Assembly: GCF_905475395.1 (NCBI RefSeq)
Contig: NC_058341.1
Location: 74,459,597 to 74,523,596 of the forward strand
From: Chrysoperla carnea
Lineage: Eukaryota > Arthropoda > Insecta > Neuroptera > Chrysopidae
Reading direction: 5' to 3'
Length of the DNA: 64,000 bases
The position numbers and the translations under genes were made by a program. The notes under the pieces are model-generated. The model had not been told where the DNA came from. It saw only the letters and a program-made list of their open reading frames with translations, and made no database searches. This document shows, one piece after another, positions 1 through 12,356 of the stretch (position 1 is its first letter; the number at the start of each line of letters is the position of its first letter).

Positions 1-150
1 AAAATGGACACCAAAGTTTTGCCCTAATTTGCCCCTGCACGAGAAAACAATGATTCTTGCGAAAAAAATTTTTCAAACAAAAGTTGTTTATTTTGGTATA
101 AGGAACATTTTTTACATTTAATTTTTGTTCTATCTCTAACGATTAACGAA
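1..150 (-). mobile_element. HINE-like internal fragment (cut by window edge)
   Basis: Matches the body of the dominant repeat in reverse (AAAGTTGTTTATTTT, AAGGAACATTTTTTACATTTA, GTTCTATCTCTAACG). The end lies outside the window. Confidence 0.75.
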
Positions 151-315
151 AGCAAAACTCAAAAGACCTCGCACACTGCATTTCGTTAAAACTTTTTCAA
201 ATTTTGGCAAATGATAGTTTAAGTCATTCTAAAAAAACACAAGTCATGAAAATGACAGGATTCCATGTTATAGCTAAATTAAAGTTGGAAAATGTACTCA
301 TTTGTAAAATATATT

Positions 316-1186
316 GCCTATGTGTGTATAGGCAAATACATATACAGATATGTATAACAACATGCATACGTGTTTTTTGATGTAAGGGTGTTGTTATACA
401 ATGCATATCATATAGCACAACAGTGCGTTAGCGTAGATAAGTAAAATGGAAAATTGAAAGGGTAATGTATGATGATGTATGATGATGTATATGTGAAATG
501 TCAATGTTTTTGTTGTGACTATATATACAGGACATAAAGTAGCCCTTTTTCACACCCTTATATCTCAGAAACTACTTGAGCCATAATGTTGAAACTTTCA
601 ACTTAAGTAGATATTTACCCTGGGACGCCGTAAATCAAAGCTCACGTTCACGGCTCTCATCGTTTCCGAGCAATAACGCGTCAAAAAACGGCCACGCCCC
701 GAAATTTTGTTGCTGACTAATATAAATTCACAGCAAAACTGAGAAATGGTATAAAGATGCGGTTTTCATTTAAATAAATTAGAGAAAAATCATACCCCAG
801 AAAAACTTCCAAATATCAAAATTTTTAACGGGAAATGGGAAATTTCGCTAATTAAAGGTGCATTTTTACCCCATTTAAAAATACATGGTAAAATATGAAC
901 CAATCAGAAAGCTAGTTTTTTTTCCTATACAATTTGTATGGGAAAACTTAAATACGCTTAAAAATTTGTTATTTATATAATTTTAATTAAATATTGATTA
1001 AATTTGAATAAATATTAAATAAATAATCAAAAATTAATTGTGTATTTCAATATTTCCAACTCAAAACATTATAAAAATTAAATAAAATATATCGAAAGTA
1101 TAAGCCCATATCATATTCAAAGTACCATGTAGAAAACACATTAAAATGATTTTGTCACATTAATTAGGAAAATTTTAATTTGCTTT
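316..1186. other. no gene seen
   Basis: AT-rich DNA with a GATGATGTAT short tandem near 470-490 and a region (540-860) of ordinary complexity that did not match any family I know. Frames are short. Confidence 0.5.
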
Positions 1187-1465
1187 TATAGCAAAAACGG
1201 TAAGAGATAGAACAAAAGTTTAAATGCAAAAAATGTTCCTTGCATAAAATTAAACAAATCTGTATGAAAATTTTTTTTGTAAAGGTAATTGTTTTCCCGT
1301 GAAGAGCAAATAAAGTAAAATATTAAATTGCAATTTTCGAAAAAACGGTAAGAGATAGAACAAAAGTTTAAATGTAAAAAATGTTCCTTACATAAAAATA
1401 AACAACTCTTGTTTGAAACATTTTTTCGAAAAAACAATCATTTTCCCTCGAGAAAGTAAATAACC
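1187..1465 (+). repeat. two tandem copies of the HINE body segment
   Basis: A ~130-bp piece (GGTAAGAGATAGAACAAAAG, ATGTTCCTT, AAACATTTTTTCG) occurs at 1187-1322 and again at 1337-1465. Other HINE parts are missing. It is a local duplication of an element fragment. Confidence 0.75.
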
Positions 1466-1669
1466 AGTCCTGTTTTTTTCGTTAATGCAAAATCCAACTA
1501 TTTTTGTCCTTAAATTTAAAAAAAGTATAAATATAATTTCACAAGAAGTTTTAAACCATTTTGCTTATATGTCTTGTAGTGTTTACAAGTAACCGTTGCT
1601 ATGACAACGAATTTTATTTTCTTAAAAACAATGGTATTGTTATGTTCAACAATAAATAATCTTGCAACC

Positions 1670-1945
1670 CAATTTTGAAGCCGACACCCTCAATCGATTA
1701 CGTTGAAATTTTGTAAGCACGCTGACTTTGAATGACATTGAATTTTTATGGTTGACTTAATCGAATTTTCTCGTCGCTTCCGCCATATTTTATTAAATGG
1801 GGGGGGGGGGAATCTTATTACTCAATTTTAAAGCAGATATCTTCAACCAATTGAGTTGAAATTTTGTATACACGTTTAGATTTGATAACAAAACATGGTA
1901 AGGTTAGTGGCGTTATTATTTTTCCATCACTTCCACTATAATTGA
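1670..1945. repeat. diverged direct duplication with a G12 run
   Basis: AATTTTGAAGCCGACACCCT...GTTGAAATTTTGTAAGCACG recurs as AATTTTAAAGCAGATATCTT...GTTGAAATTTTGTATACACG. A G-run sits at 1799-1810. Confidence 0.65.
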
Positions 1946-1999
1946 TTTATCTATAAATGATTCAGCTATACCGATTCTAAGGGACTTCTAAATTATAGA

Positions 2000-2955
2000 A
2001 AGATGCGATTTTGGACATTCGACAGAGACTTGCTTGAATTGAGGGTCAACCCATGCGCAGTACTATTACATGTAATCCTCGTGCGCGCACTAGCAATTTT
2101 TAAGGCCTACATGTGCGCAGTAACAAAATATGAATTTAGCGTATGTGCAGTTGCAAGATTCAGGATAAATGCATGCGCACAACTGTAATTATTGATTAAT
2201 CTGTGCGCACTTCCCGGATATAATACCCAAATATGCGCACTAACAAAATATAAAGTCCCTGTATGCGCAGTTGTAATATTCAGGATCAACCCATGCGTAG
2301 TACTATTACATGTAATCCACATGAGCGCACTAGCAATATATAAGGCCTACATATGCGCAGTAGCAAAATATTAATGAAGCTAATGCGAAGTTCTAAGATT
2401 CAGGTAAAATGCATGCGCAGAACTATAAATTGAGATTAATTTATGCGCATTTTCTATATTTAAGGACCAAATATGCCCATTTACAAAATATAAAGTCCCT
2501 GTTTGCGCAGTTGTAATATTTAGAATCAACCCATGCGCAGTAATATTTCATGTAATCCACATGCGTGCACTAGCAATATATTAGGCCTACATACGCGCAG
2601 TAACAAAATATAAATTCAGCGTATGCGTAGTTGTAAGATTTAGGATAAATGCATGGGCCGAACTATAATTTGTGATTAATCTGTACGTACTTCCAATATA
2701 TAAGACCCAAATATGCACACTTACAAAATTTAAGGTCAATGTGTGCGCAGTTGTTATATTCCAGATTATCCCATGCGCAGAACAATTATATGGGATCAAA
2801 GTGTGCGCAATACCAAAATATAAGACCCAAATATGCGCACTTACAAAATATAAGGCCCCTGTATGAGCCGTTGTAATATTCAGGATCAATCCATGTGCAG
2901 AACTATTATATGAAATCAAGCTGTGCGTATTACTCATAAATAAGGCCTAAATATT
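2000..2955. repeat. hierarchical minisatellite: ~30-bp monomers in ~235-bp higher-order units
   Basis: Monomers centre on ATGCGCAG/ATGCGCAC followed by TTGTAATATTCAGGATCAAC-type or TAACAAAATATAAG-type text. Larger units repeat about every 235 bp (the CCCTG...GCGCAGTTGTAATATT unit recurs at about 2262, 2496 and 2733). Reading frames on both strands stay open only because 30 is a multiple of three. The array runs straight into a GTCY microsatellite of a HINE. Confidence 0.9.
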
Positions 2956-3300
2956 TGCAGTTACATAATATCTGTCTGTCCGTCTGCACATCTGTCTGCC
3001 AACACGATAACTCAAAAACGAAAAGAGATATTAAGATGAAATTTTTATAGCGTACTCAGGACGTAAAAAGTGAGGTCAAGTTCGTAAATGATCATTATAC
3101 GTCAATTGATTCCTGGGTCTGTGGAACCCATCTTGTAAACCGTTAGAGATATAACAAAAATTTTAATGTAAAAAATATTCCTTATAAAGAAATAACCAAC
3201 TTTTGCATAAAACATTTTTTCGAAAACATGACTGTTTACCCACGAGGACGCAAATTAGGCGTAAATTATATAGAATGTATTATATAATAATCAATATCAG
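2956..3300 (+). mobile_element. HINE-like element, 5' part replaced by the minisatellite
   Basis: Starts with the GTCY block (CTGTCTGTCCGTCTG), then ACACGATAACTCAAAAACGA, AGGTCAAGTTCGTAAATGA, GGGTCTGTGGAACCCATCTTG and the usual body. The expected 5' terminus and CCCAAGTTTGTAACGC block are absent; the 30-bp minisatellite stands there instead. Confidence 0.8.
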
Positions 3301-3484
3301 TTAAATCAAAATGAAATTTTCATTATAATATTTATAAATAACACAATTTTGATGACAATTGTTCGGCATATTTCTTGACGTACGAGGCTCAGTATTCAAC
3401 AGTAATTCAATGTATTCATAATGGTGAGTTAAAATTGTTACAAACACTTTCAACTTAAATACTATTGCCTGGCAAAAAGAAGTG

Positions 3485-4485
3485 ATATTCCACCAAAAAC
3501 ATAAATGTGTAGAAAGGCGTAGATGTAATAAACTCCCAATAAACTCAATTACGTCAGCCCAAAAAAGTTGTGAAATCCCGTAGAGAAAAAAACTCTTCGA
3601 AAAAAAATTATAAAAATGGCATAAATTTATTGAGTAACTTTTCCGTAAAGAAACATTAAAGTATTACATTAGCAACTTTTCGGTGACTTCATACCTACAC
3701 GCACCTGTATAGGAGAACAAAAGAAAATCGTTAACCCCCTACTATCTCCCTCCTCCCCTCTAATGTTATGACGTTATAATTTTTTCACAACTTTTATTAA
3801 ACATCAAAATTTAAATTTAAACAATCAAAGTATTCTTTAGATTAAAGTCAAGCACCTACTTAACAAAGGCCTAATTTTTTTTACTAAAGTACGAAAATTA
3901 TTGGTTTAAATTTCTTGTGTAAGTTTCTCCTTAGTACGTATTTATTTAATATTTTACTTCGCAAGTTTTCGGAATACAAAAAACGAATCTAAAAATAAAA
4001 AAAACTTGCGAAGTAAAATATTAAATAAATACGTACTAAGGAGAAACTTACACAAGAAATTTAAACCAATAATTTTCGTACTTTAGTAAAAAAAATTAGG
4101 CCTTTGTTAAGTAGGTGCTTGACTTTAATCTAAAGAATACTTTGATTGTTTAAATTTAAATTTTGATGTTTAATAAAAGTTGTGAAAAAATTATAACGTC
4201 ATAACATTAGAGGGGAGGAGGGAGATAGTAGGGGGTTAACGATTTTCTTTTGTTCTCCTATACAGGTGCGTGTAGGTATGAAGTCACCGAAAAGTTGCTA
4301 ATGTAATACTTTAATGTTTCTTTACGGAAAAGTTACTCAATAAATTTATGCCATTTTTATAATTTTTTTTCGAAGAATTTTTTTCTCTACGGGATTTCAC
4401 AACTTTTTTGGGCTGACGTAATTGAGTTTATTGGGAGTTTATTACATCTACGCCTTTCTACACATTTATGTTTTTGGTGGGATAT
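3485..4485. repeat. 1-kb near-perfect palindrome
   Basis: Arms 3485-3969 and 4001-4485 pair without indels (positions sum to 7970) with only a couple of mismatches noticed; the spacer is 31 bp (3970-4000). The outer edge reads ATATYCCACCAAAAACATAA. A reading frame across the right arm is a by-product. Confidence 0.93.
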
Positions 4486-5093
4486 GAAATATACATAGTA
4501 TATTAAGTTTAGTCCCAAGTTTGTAACGCTTAAAAATAATGATGCTAGGAAAAAAATTTTGTCATAGGTGTTCATAGAATCACCTAATTATTCCATTTCC
4601 GGTTGTCCGTCCGTCCGTCCGTCTGTGGTCACGATAATTCAAAAACGAAAAAAGATATCGAGCTGAAATTTTTACAGCGTACTCAGGACGTAAAAAGTGA
4701 GGTCAAGTTCGTAAATGAGCATCATAGGTCAATTGGGTCTTGGGTCCGTAGGACCAATCTTATAAACCGTTAGAGATAGAACAAAAGTTTAAATGTAAAA
4801 AATGTTCCTTATCAAAAATTAAACAACTTGTTTTGTTTGAAACATTTTTTCGTAAACATCACTGTTTACTCGTGAGGGCGCCAATTAGGCGGAAATTTTA
4901 TAATATGTGTACAAACTATACACTAAATGTCGGTCGGTAATGCAGAAACCTATAAAGTCATTTACATATGTACTATACTTTATTAGTTATATATGTGTCA
5001 CGTATCTGTATGTGTTATGTGATAAAGAAATCAACACTGACTATGCATGGTATTTCAACAATTAACTCAGTCAATAGTTTGTTTTCACTTGTT
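4482..5093 (+). mobile_element. HINE-like element, nearly full length
   Basis: Contains CCCAAGTTTGTAACGC, (CCGT)n, the ACACGATAACTC-type start of the body as TCACGATAATTCAAAAACG, the body, and a 3' end with the AACAATT...AATAGTT hairpin and CACTTGTT. Its 5' end starts at the edge of the 1-kb palindrome. Confidence 0.88.
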
Positions 5094-5480
5094 TTTTAAT
5101 TAGTTTTTTTGAAGAATATGTTACGAAATTCAAAGAAGCAGTGTTAAGTGTGCAGTGAATCAATATATATTAAGTATAAATAAGCCAAGAATGATCAAAT
5201 TTGACATTTTTCGATATATATAAAGTGAAGTTTTAAGATCAATATTTTCAGCCACATATATACACGTACATGATTTTTCACAATTAAATTACATTAATTT
5301 TTTTTATACAAATGAGTACATTTTCCAATTTTAATTTAGCGATAACTTGAAATCCTGTCATTTTAATGACTTGTGACCATGGGAACTTTTATTCAGAATG
5401 ACTTAAACTATCATTTGCCAAAATTTAAAAAAGTTTTACCGAAATGCAGATTACATCTAATTTGTGCGAGGTCTTAACGT

Positions 5481-6470
5481 TTCTGAAATTTTTGAAGGGT
5501 CAATCTCAAAAACTATTAGACATACGGAACTGTGGCTTTAATAGGATCAAATTTAGTGTACTTTCAAAATAATGCTAGCATTTTATGCCAAAAGGTTATA
5601 TTTTTTGAATTGAACTACAAAAACTGGAAAAAGTTCGAAAATTTTGCAGTTTTTCACGTATTACGCAGGAAGCACAACTTTTTTTGCTTGCAAAACACTC
5701 CTCCAAGGGGTCCAAATAACATACTAAAAAAGTAGCTTTACATCGAGCTTTGCGATTTTAATGTAGGATTTGACTGGCGAATATTTTTATATTGTTTTTT
5801 TATGAGTAACAACTATAAAGTTTTTCAAAAATGAATCAACTGCGACATAGAGGTGTATAATTTATAAAACGCAAATAAAAAAAAACTTCAATGAATTTCT
5901 CGTATATCTGTACATTTAAAAATTGGGGCGCTTGACGTTATGCGCATAATGAATAATTCGTAAAAACAACGTTGCCGCTTATAAATTTACTTCTGGATTA
6001 GACAAAATATTAGTCAAAAAATAATCTTTGTTTTTTTATAAACTAAACGATAAAATTTTAGCTCCAATATCCCTAATTTGTTTATTTACATAAATCTAGT
6101 TTTTGATGCAAACTTATTTTTACAGCAAGAACACGAACTGGAAATATTTTTAAAAGAGTATGGATTCAATAGCAGCTAACAGAGACAGTCAATGTTTCAA
6201 TTTGTTTACAACTTTATATCGTTAAAAATTAACTATTTGAAACTTTTCGTGCAAAATATTTTTAGGCGCATGTTGTTAGAAATACCTTAACTAAACATTC
6301 AAAATATTCCATCCATCTTATGTCACCTACATCGGAATAATTTAGTGCTTGATTTCATTTTCAGACATAAATTTCGATAAAACAAATTTTCATGGATAAG
6401 CAGATAATTTATTGAATATTGTAATAGTCTAAGGTCACGAAAATTATGAAAAATGTCATTTGTTCATTTA
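5481..6470. other. no gene seen
   Basis: AT-rich, with one 67-codon frame at 5532-5735 lacking recognisable domains. No repeats shared with the rest of the window were noticed. Confidence 0.5.
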
Positions 6471-7195
6471 TACAGGATGTCTTTTTTAAGTTAACATATG
6501 CTTGAAACTCGATAAATAAATTTAATACAGGTAAATGCTTCCAACATAAAATGTTAGTTTCAAAGACACACATCGTATACCGGCATCGAATTCAATCGAA
6601 GTTTTCAGGTTCAATTAAAGCCTCACCTTGATTCATACCTGGCAAAGACTAGATGAACGCCATAAATTAGAAAATTGTTCTTTGTAAATACGCAAAAATT
6701 TTTTGTTTGAAATATTTTTTTGTAAATCGAAGAGTTTAGACAGTAATTGGAAGAAAAATTCTAGCTTTTATATGCGTTTGATCATTTAATTTTTAAAAAA
6801 TGGTCTTTATAGAAAAATAAACCACTTTTATTAAATTTTTTGGAAAATTTTTTTTGAAGAGTGCCTAGATTTCGCAGAAACAATTATACGAAATAACAAT
6901 TTTGATACGAAAAAACAATTTTGGGTACAACTTTTCAGTTAATTTTTGCCTAAACTGTATGGATGCAGAAAAATGTTTCGAACAAAAAAAGTTACTTTTT
7001 AAATTAATAAATAACAACTTCCTTATTTAAAGTGTTCATCTATCGATTGCCAGTTATGGAACAGAGTGAGCTTTTCATAGGGCTTGAAAACCTAAGTAAA
7101 GTTTAATGTCTGCGTAAGAGATGCACCTATAGACCGCACATTTCGACGAGTTTCAAGCATATGGCAACTTAAAAAAGACACCTTGTATAAGTAAT
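6471..7195. mobile_element. foldback element with ACAGGATGTCTTTTTTAAG ends
   Basis: Ends TATACAGGATGTCTTTTTTA... and ...TAAAAAAGACACCTTGTATA, followed inward by ACATATGCTTGAAACTCG on both sides. No coding. Related copy at 12.36 kb. Confidence 0.82.
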
Positions 7196-7872
7196 AATAT
7201 AAATTAGTTTAGCTGACATTATCATTATCGCTTCCGTTCAATTTTTGTTATCGTCAAATACAAAAATTTTGTTGCATTCACGAATCACATTTACTTTCCC
7301 TCTGGAAAATACCAAATTTAAAAGTTGTTTACATAATAAGTCGTGAAAGAAGAACAAGTTCACTTTCGCAACTAAAGTTTTTGAAGTTATTTAATGGAAT
7401 ATTATTTAATTTGACTAACAAGAAGTCATAGACTTGACGACACTAATATACAATTTCTAATCATTTGTCATAAATATAGCGACTCTTAACAAAGATCGAT
7501 TTATGTCGATTTATGTTAAGTACAGGCTATTTTTTTAAACTTAAATACCTGCCAAGCGCTGCAATAGTTATTTCCGACACTAGTGGGGTAAGAGTATTTT
7601 TAACGTACGCATGCGAAACTTGCACAACGAGTACGTAGCGCTAACTGGACTTTTGCAGAAGTACGTGTTAATAATGCGTTATTACACGTATATCGTACAA
7701 AACTTTATCTACGCCTCTAAAATGTGAAAAATAAAAGTGAACGGAAGCTAGCAAAAAAATGTATTCTCCTCTCATGAATATACGAAACTCCTGTACATCA
7801 TTATAAATTTGTAAAAACCCAAATGTTATTGAAAATAATAAATGTTTATGAGTTTTTCACTGTTTTATTATA

Positions 7873-9165
7873 CTTCAGTAAACGAGGATTAAACCTCTAA
7901 ATTCATTTTTATAGCTCCTGGGGGTGGGTTAGAATAAAAATGACAGTAGAGTTATTGGCGATTGAAATACGCGATTGAGTTTCATTGAAAAAATCACGTT
8001 TTTCATCAGTTTTTGTTAAATAACAAGAAAAATTGACATCTCACGAGAAAAAATTGTATACAGAAAATCTAGCTTATAAATAGAGGAAAAGATTACAGTA
8101 CTTATTCGTTTTCGAGCGATATTTGTTGAGATACAACTAGTAGAATACAACTGCCTTTTTGACGGCAACGACTATTGGAGTATTTAACGTCAAATAATTG
8201 AAAACATTGAAGTTTTTTAAAAAAAGTTTATCATACACTTTTTAAAGTACCATAAAAACCCATGAAAATGAAAAAAGTTTCATCTTCATAAAAATTAACG
8301 GAGTTATAATGAAAAAAAAGTTGCTCGTATCTTTCTTTTATGTTTTATTCAGCACAAAAAATGATGAATGTTCCACGGGAACTAAAATTAATGCTTTACA
8401 ATTTGCTTTATTTAGGTACTGACAACATGCTCAAAAAGTTTTAGCAGTTTCTAAAATATTGGAATTTAAATGCAAGAAAAATGTCTTTATCGTTAAATAA
8501 CTCGAAAAATAATAAAGTTACAAAATAAGTTTAGAGGACAAGAATTTAGCTCTTTTTCTGCGAAATATTTTATCTTCAATACTTTATTTGATGACTTTAT
8601 TATTTTTCGAGGTATTTAAGATAAAGTAGTAGTAGTTTCAGTACTTAAATAAAGTAAATTGGAAAGCAGCAAGCATTAATTTTAGTTTTCGTGGTAAAAT
8701 CAACAGTTTTTGTGCTTAATAAAACATAAAAAAATGGTACGAGCAACTTTCTGTTCATCATAACTCCGTTAATTTTTGTGCAAATGACTTGAAATTTTTG
8801 TTCCTTTTCAAGGTTTTTTATATAGTACTTTAAAAAGTGTATGATGTAAACTTTTTTTCAAAAAACATCAAATTTTTCACTTATTTAACATTAAATACTC
8901 CTAATTTCAATCGCCAATAACTCGGAAAGTGTTGACTTTTCGAAATATATTTAAATGACACTTTTTTACTGAGAATTCATCCCTTCATCGATTTCCGTTT
9001 TCATTTTCAACATATATTTTTACACCCCCTGGGCAAAAGCACCACTCGGCACCATGTAACTTTTGATCTAGAGTGTAAACAAAGCTTATTCCCCAATTTT
9101 CATCAAAATCGGTAATATTGGTTAAAATTTAGAGATTTCGTCTTTTTTTTCCTCGTTTACTGGAG
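7873..9165. mobile_element. 1.3-kb foldback element with CTTCAGTAAACGAGG ends
   Basis: TA-flanked ends CTTCAGTAAACGAGG / CCTCGTTTACTGGAG. Inner arms mirror over several hundred bp (TCATACACTTTTTAAAGTAC; GTTATAATGAAAAAAAAGTT; AAAAATAATAAAGTTAC). No transposase. Confidence 0.82.
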
Positions 9166-9344
9166 TATTATGCGAATATCTTGGTACATTCTAGGAAATT
9201 TTATTGATATACTTTAAATTCGTATTCAGCACTCCAAAAAAACATGAAGAAGCGTAGAGAAATCGACTACATGTTGTTTTTTTCCAACAAGCGATTTACT
9301 GAACGCATAGTTAATAGAATAAAATAAAAAATGTGATATCTTAC

Positions 9345-9525
9345 CACTTTCCCAATCATCATCTGGTTTCGGTGAAGATTCCTCAATGAGACCCATACTA
9401 TTTGTGGTTGTAATGTAATCACTATTGTAGTATCCAACGTTAGATGTTGTTCCAGTTGTTACATTTGATCCGCAGGTGATCGTGATATCAATTGAAATAA
9501 CGATTAAGGCACTTAGAAGTAACAT
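9345..9525 (-). CDS. first coding exon of an unidentified secreted or membrane protein (partial)
   Basis: Reads from ATG at 9525 through 60 codons to a strong donor (AAAGTG then GTAAGA, phase 1). Residues 1-19 look like a signal peptide (MLLLSALIVISIDITITCG). The rest is Thr/Ser/Asn-rich and acidic (TTGTTSN, SSPKPDDDWES), as in an extracellular mucin-like stretch with one N-glycosylation sequon (NVT). Later exons must lie at lower coordinates, within the repeat-filled 1-9.2 kb or outside the window; none was recognised. Codon use does not resemble the flanking repeats. No family was recognised. It could be a spurious frame, but signal peptide plus good donor argues against that. Confidence 0.5.
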
Positions 9526-10821
9526 GCTATCGTAACGCTACACTAAATTTAATTATAATTATTTGTTTTGTTTTCTTTTATTATTTATTAATAATTATAA
9601 ATTATTGACCCAGTAATAATAATGATGTGTTTGTTTTGTTGTTAAATTCATTTTGAAATCGTAATCGTAATAGTATTCCTCTAAATTTTATTTTACAACT
9701 ATTATATCTTGTTAATAACGTTTCATACATTACAAAACGGCCCATTTGTGTCTTCAACCCCCCTCAATTAACTTTATCTTGCAACTTTATAATTAATTAA
9801 CAAAGTCTGAAACATACAAATTTCAGATATTTAAGTAATTTACCATTTTATACTGAATACCAAGCATTTTAATATATATTTACGTTTTGTTTTTTATTCA
9901 ATCGAAATTATTTTAAGCATTTAGGCATAGTTTTAAAATATGAAAATAAATAAAAAGAAAAACACTGGAAAAAATATTAGTTTTTGAGTGCGGACTTTTA
10001 ATTATGTACAGAATTCAACTCATATTTATTATAAGCATACGTGAAAAACATCGAATCAATAAATTGAACATACGCACATTTTGTTTTAAAAATGGTTTTT
10101 ACATTTTAATTAATCATAAATTTATTGATTTATCTTGTTTATATTTGTTTGCAATTAAAATGAAAATGCACAATTAAAAAATGGTTAACTGTTTATATGG
10201 TAAAAATCATTAAAACATGCCCAAAAATTTTTAAAAGAGAAGAAAAGTTAAAGCGATGACATTTGGTTGACAACAGCAGTGAACTCTAGTGGGCTATTTT
10301 ATTAATCAAATAATACTCTAATTTTTAATTTTATACAACAAAAACTTTTTTTTTAACTAAACTTTAAACTCTAATAACTCATATTCAATTAAACTCAATT
10401 GAAATGAAGTAAAATTTCCTTCTTTTTTTTTTTTTTTTTAAATAATTTAACAAATGGATGATTTCAATCAATAAGGAAATACCATTTTTGTAATAGAAAG
10501 TTTAGCAAGTACTTTTTCAGTAACTAAACGTAACAATTAAAAATGTAAATTATGATCAAATTTCTTTTTCCACCTCAATGCATTTGTTAAATTTAATTTT
10601 ACGAATTTTTCCCAAGCTGTTAATAATAATCTAAATTTATTCAAATTATAATATAAAACTGTATCATTTGAAAAGTTTGATTCTTTTTTAAGAAATATAA
10701 TAATTACTATATGCTGAGTTCAAATTGTTATCAGATATGATTTTTCTCCATACCCCAATAACCAGAGCAAAAAAAGTAGTTTCATAATGCAATTTACTGC
10801 AGAAATTTTTTTCGTCTTATT
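9526..10821. other. AT-rich region upstream of the orphan exon; no gene seen
   Basis: Very AT-rich, with a T-run at 10421-10439. The first few hundred bases should hold the promoter of the minus-strand exon at 9525, but no TATA box or initiator could be chosen with confidence. Confidence 0.5.
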
Positions 10822-11632
10822 GGAACATATTTAAGGGTATCCTCCGAGTGTAAATCCAAATTGGCGGGACGCAGGGGAGTAAGCTTCAGCCGCCATCATG
10901 AAAAACACGTTTTATCAAATATCTCGTGAACCGGGTATCGTACAACAAAAATGGCAGAGATCATTTTCATACAGAATAACATCTTCTATAAATTTTAGCT
11001 GAAATTTTTTTCTGTTTAATTCAAGGGATTTTATTTATACCGCTTCAAACTCTTCTTAATATGGTTATTACAAAATATATAGTTAACGGTTCATGGTATA
11101 TGAAAAATGGTACTAACAAATTTTTAGAACATATAATTTCCAATAAATTTCGTCAGAAACTTTTTGTCGTAACATTTATAGTTTAAGAGCTAAAGGCCAT
11201 TTACCAGGTTTTTTTTCTACAATTTACTGCAAAAATATCTGGTTATTGGCCTATAGATCTTAAACTACGAATATTACGACAAAAATTTTTGGATGAAATT
11301 TATTGGAAATTATATGTTTTATAAATTTGCTTATCACCATTTTTAATATACCTTGAACCGTTAACTTTATATTTAGCAAAACCATATTAAGAAAAGTTTG
11401 GAGAGGTGTAAATAAAAATCTATGCATTATACAGAAAAAAAATTTCGAATAAAAGTTATAGAAAATGTTATTCTGTATGAAAATGATCTCTGCCATTTTT
11501 GTTGTACGGTACCCGGTTCACGAGATATTTAATAAAACATGTTTTCCATGATGGCGGCTGAAGCTCACTCCCCTGCGTCCCGCCAATTTGGATTTACACT
11601 CGGAGGATACCCTTAAATATGTTCCAAGACGA
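10822..11632. mobile_element. foldback element with GGAACATATTTAAGGGTATC ends
   Basis: Arms of about 380 bp pair through CCAAATTGGCGGGACGCAGG, TACCCGGTTCACGAGATAT (rc) and further inward, with more mismatch toward the centre. Small GC-rich blocks lie at the outer ends. No coding; the frame at 11260-11496 is part of an arm. Confidence 0.85.
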
Positions 11633-12356
11633 GTTAGTTATTGAAATACCCTGTATAGAAAGTGTTTAATGTCTGTGCTCTTTTATAAATTAGAAAAGTT
11701 TAAATAATCAGCAAAATTATGGCAGCCTTTCGGCAGATATTTGTTTTGGTTTTTCGAAAATTTTCGTAAATTTCAAAAGTTTTGGAAAGTATTTTTTAGA
11801 ATTTGTTTTCATTTTCGAGAATCTTTTACAAGACCATTATTTATTAGACTACCTGTAAATTTTCAACTATGTATCTTTTATAGTTTTGGAGAAAATGGAC
11901 ATCCAAGTTTTGTCCTAATTTGCGCCTTTACGGGTAAACAATGATGTTTGCGAAAAAATATTTCAAATAAAAGTTGTTTATTTTTTTATAAGAAACATTT
12001 TTTACATTTAAATATTTGTTCTATCACTAACGGTTTACAAGATGGGTGATACGGATCCAATACCCATGTGACCTATATATTGTCATTTGCTAACTCAAAC
12101 CAAAGAATATCAGTTATGTATCTGTATTCTTTGCTCAAACTCTTTTACATCTTGAGCATCTCTTTCAAAATTTCAGCTTGTTATATTTTTTTCGTTTTTG
12201 AGTTATCATAATCACGGACGGAAAAACAACCGGAAATGGGCCAATTAAGTGATTTTAGGATGTATACCAAAATTTTGTTCATATCATCAATATTATTTCT
12301 AAGCGTTACAAACTTGGGACTACAATTAGTATATCTTGATATATATATTTCATATG
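11631..12356 (-). mobile_element. HINE-like element (3' end truncated by foldback)
   Basis: Reverse orientation. Includes GCGTTACAAACTTGGGAC near its 5' end (12302-12321), a decayed GTCY block, and an internal variant segment (TATGGCAGCCTTTCGGCAG) also seen in copies at 30.9 and 35.1 kb. It lacks the terminal hairpin because the foldback at 10.82-11.63 kb abuts it. Confidence 0.83.

Larger units (their letters stand above)
160..5480. repeat. distant inverted pair (165-315 and 5305-5480)
   Basis: The two segments are reverse complements: GACCTCGCAC, AAATGATAGTTTAAGTCATT and GGAAAATGTACTCATTTGTA on the left mirror the right. A 25-bp extra piece sits in one. They may be ends of an element or separate copies. 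Confidence 0.6.

Noticed and set aside
2587-2937. 116-codon minus-strand frame with repetitive AHT.. residues, plus partners on the other strand
   Set aside because: Produced by the 30-bp minisatellite, whose period is a multiple of three; no start context or homology.
4590-4620. CRISPR-like short repeats (CCGTCCGTCCGT)
   Set aside because: Simple microsatellite inside a dispersed repeat in a eukaryotic genome; no spacer structure.
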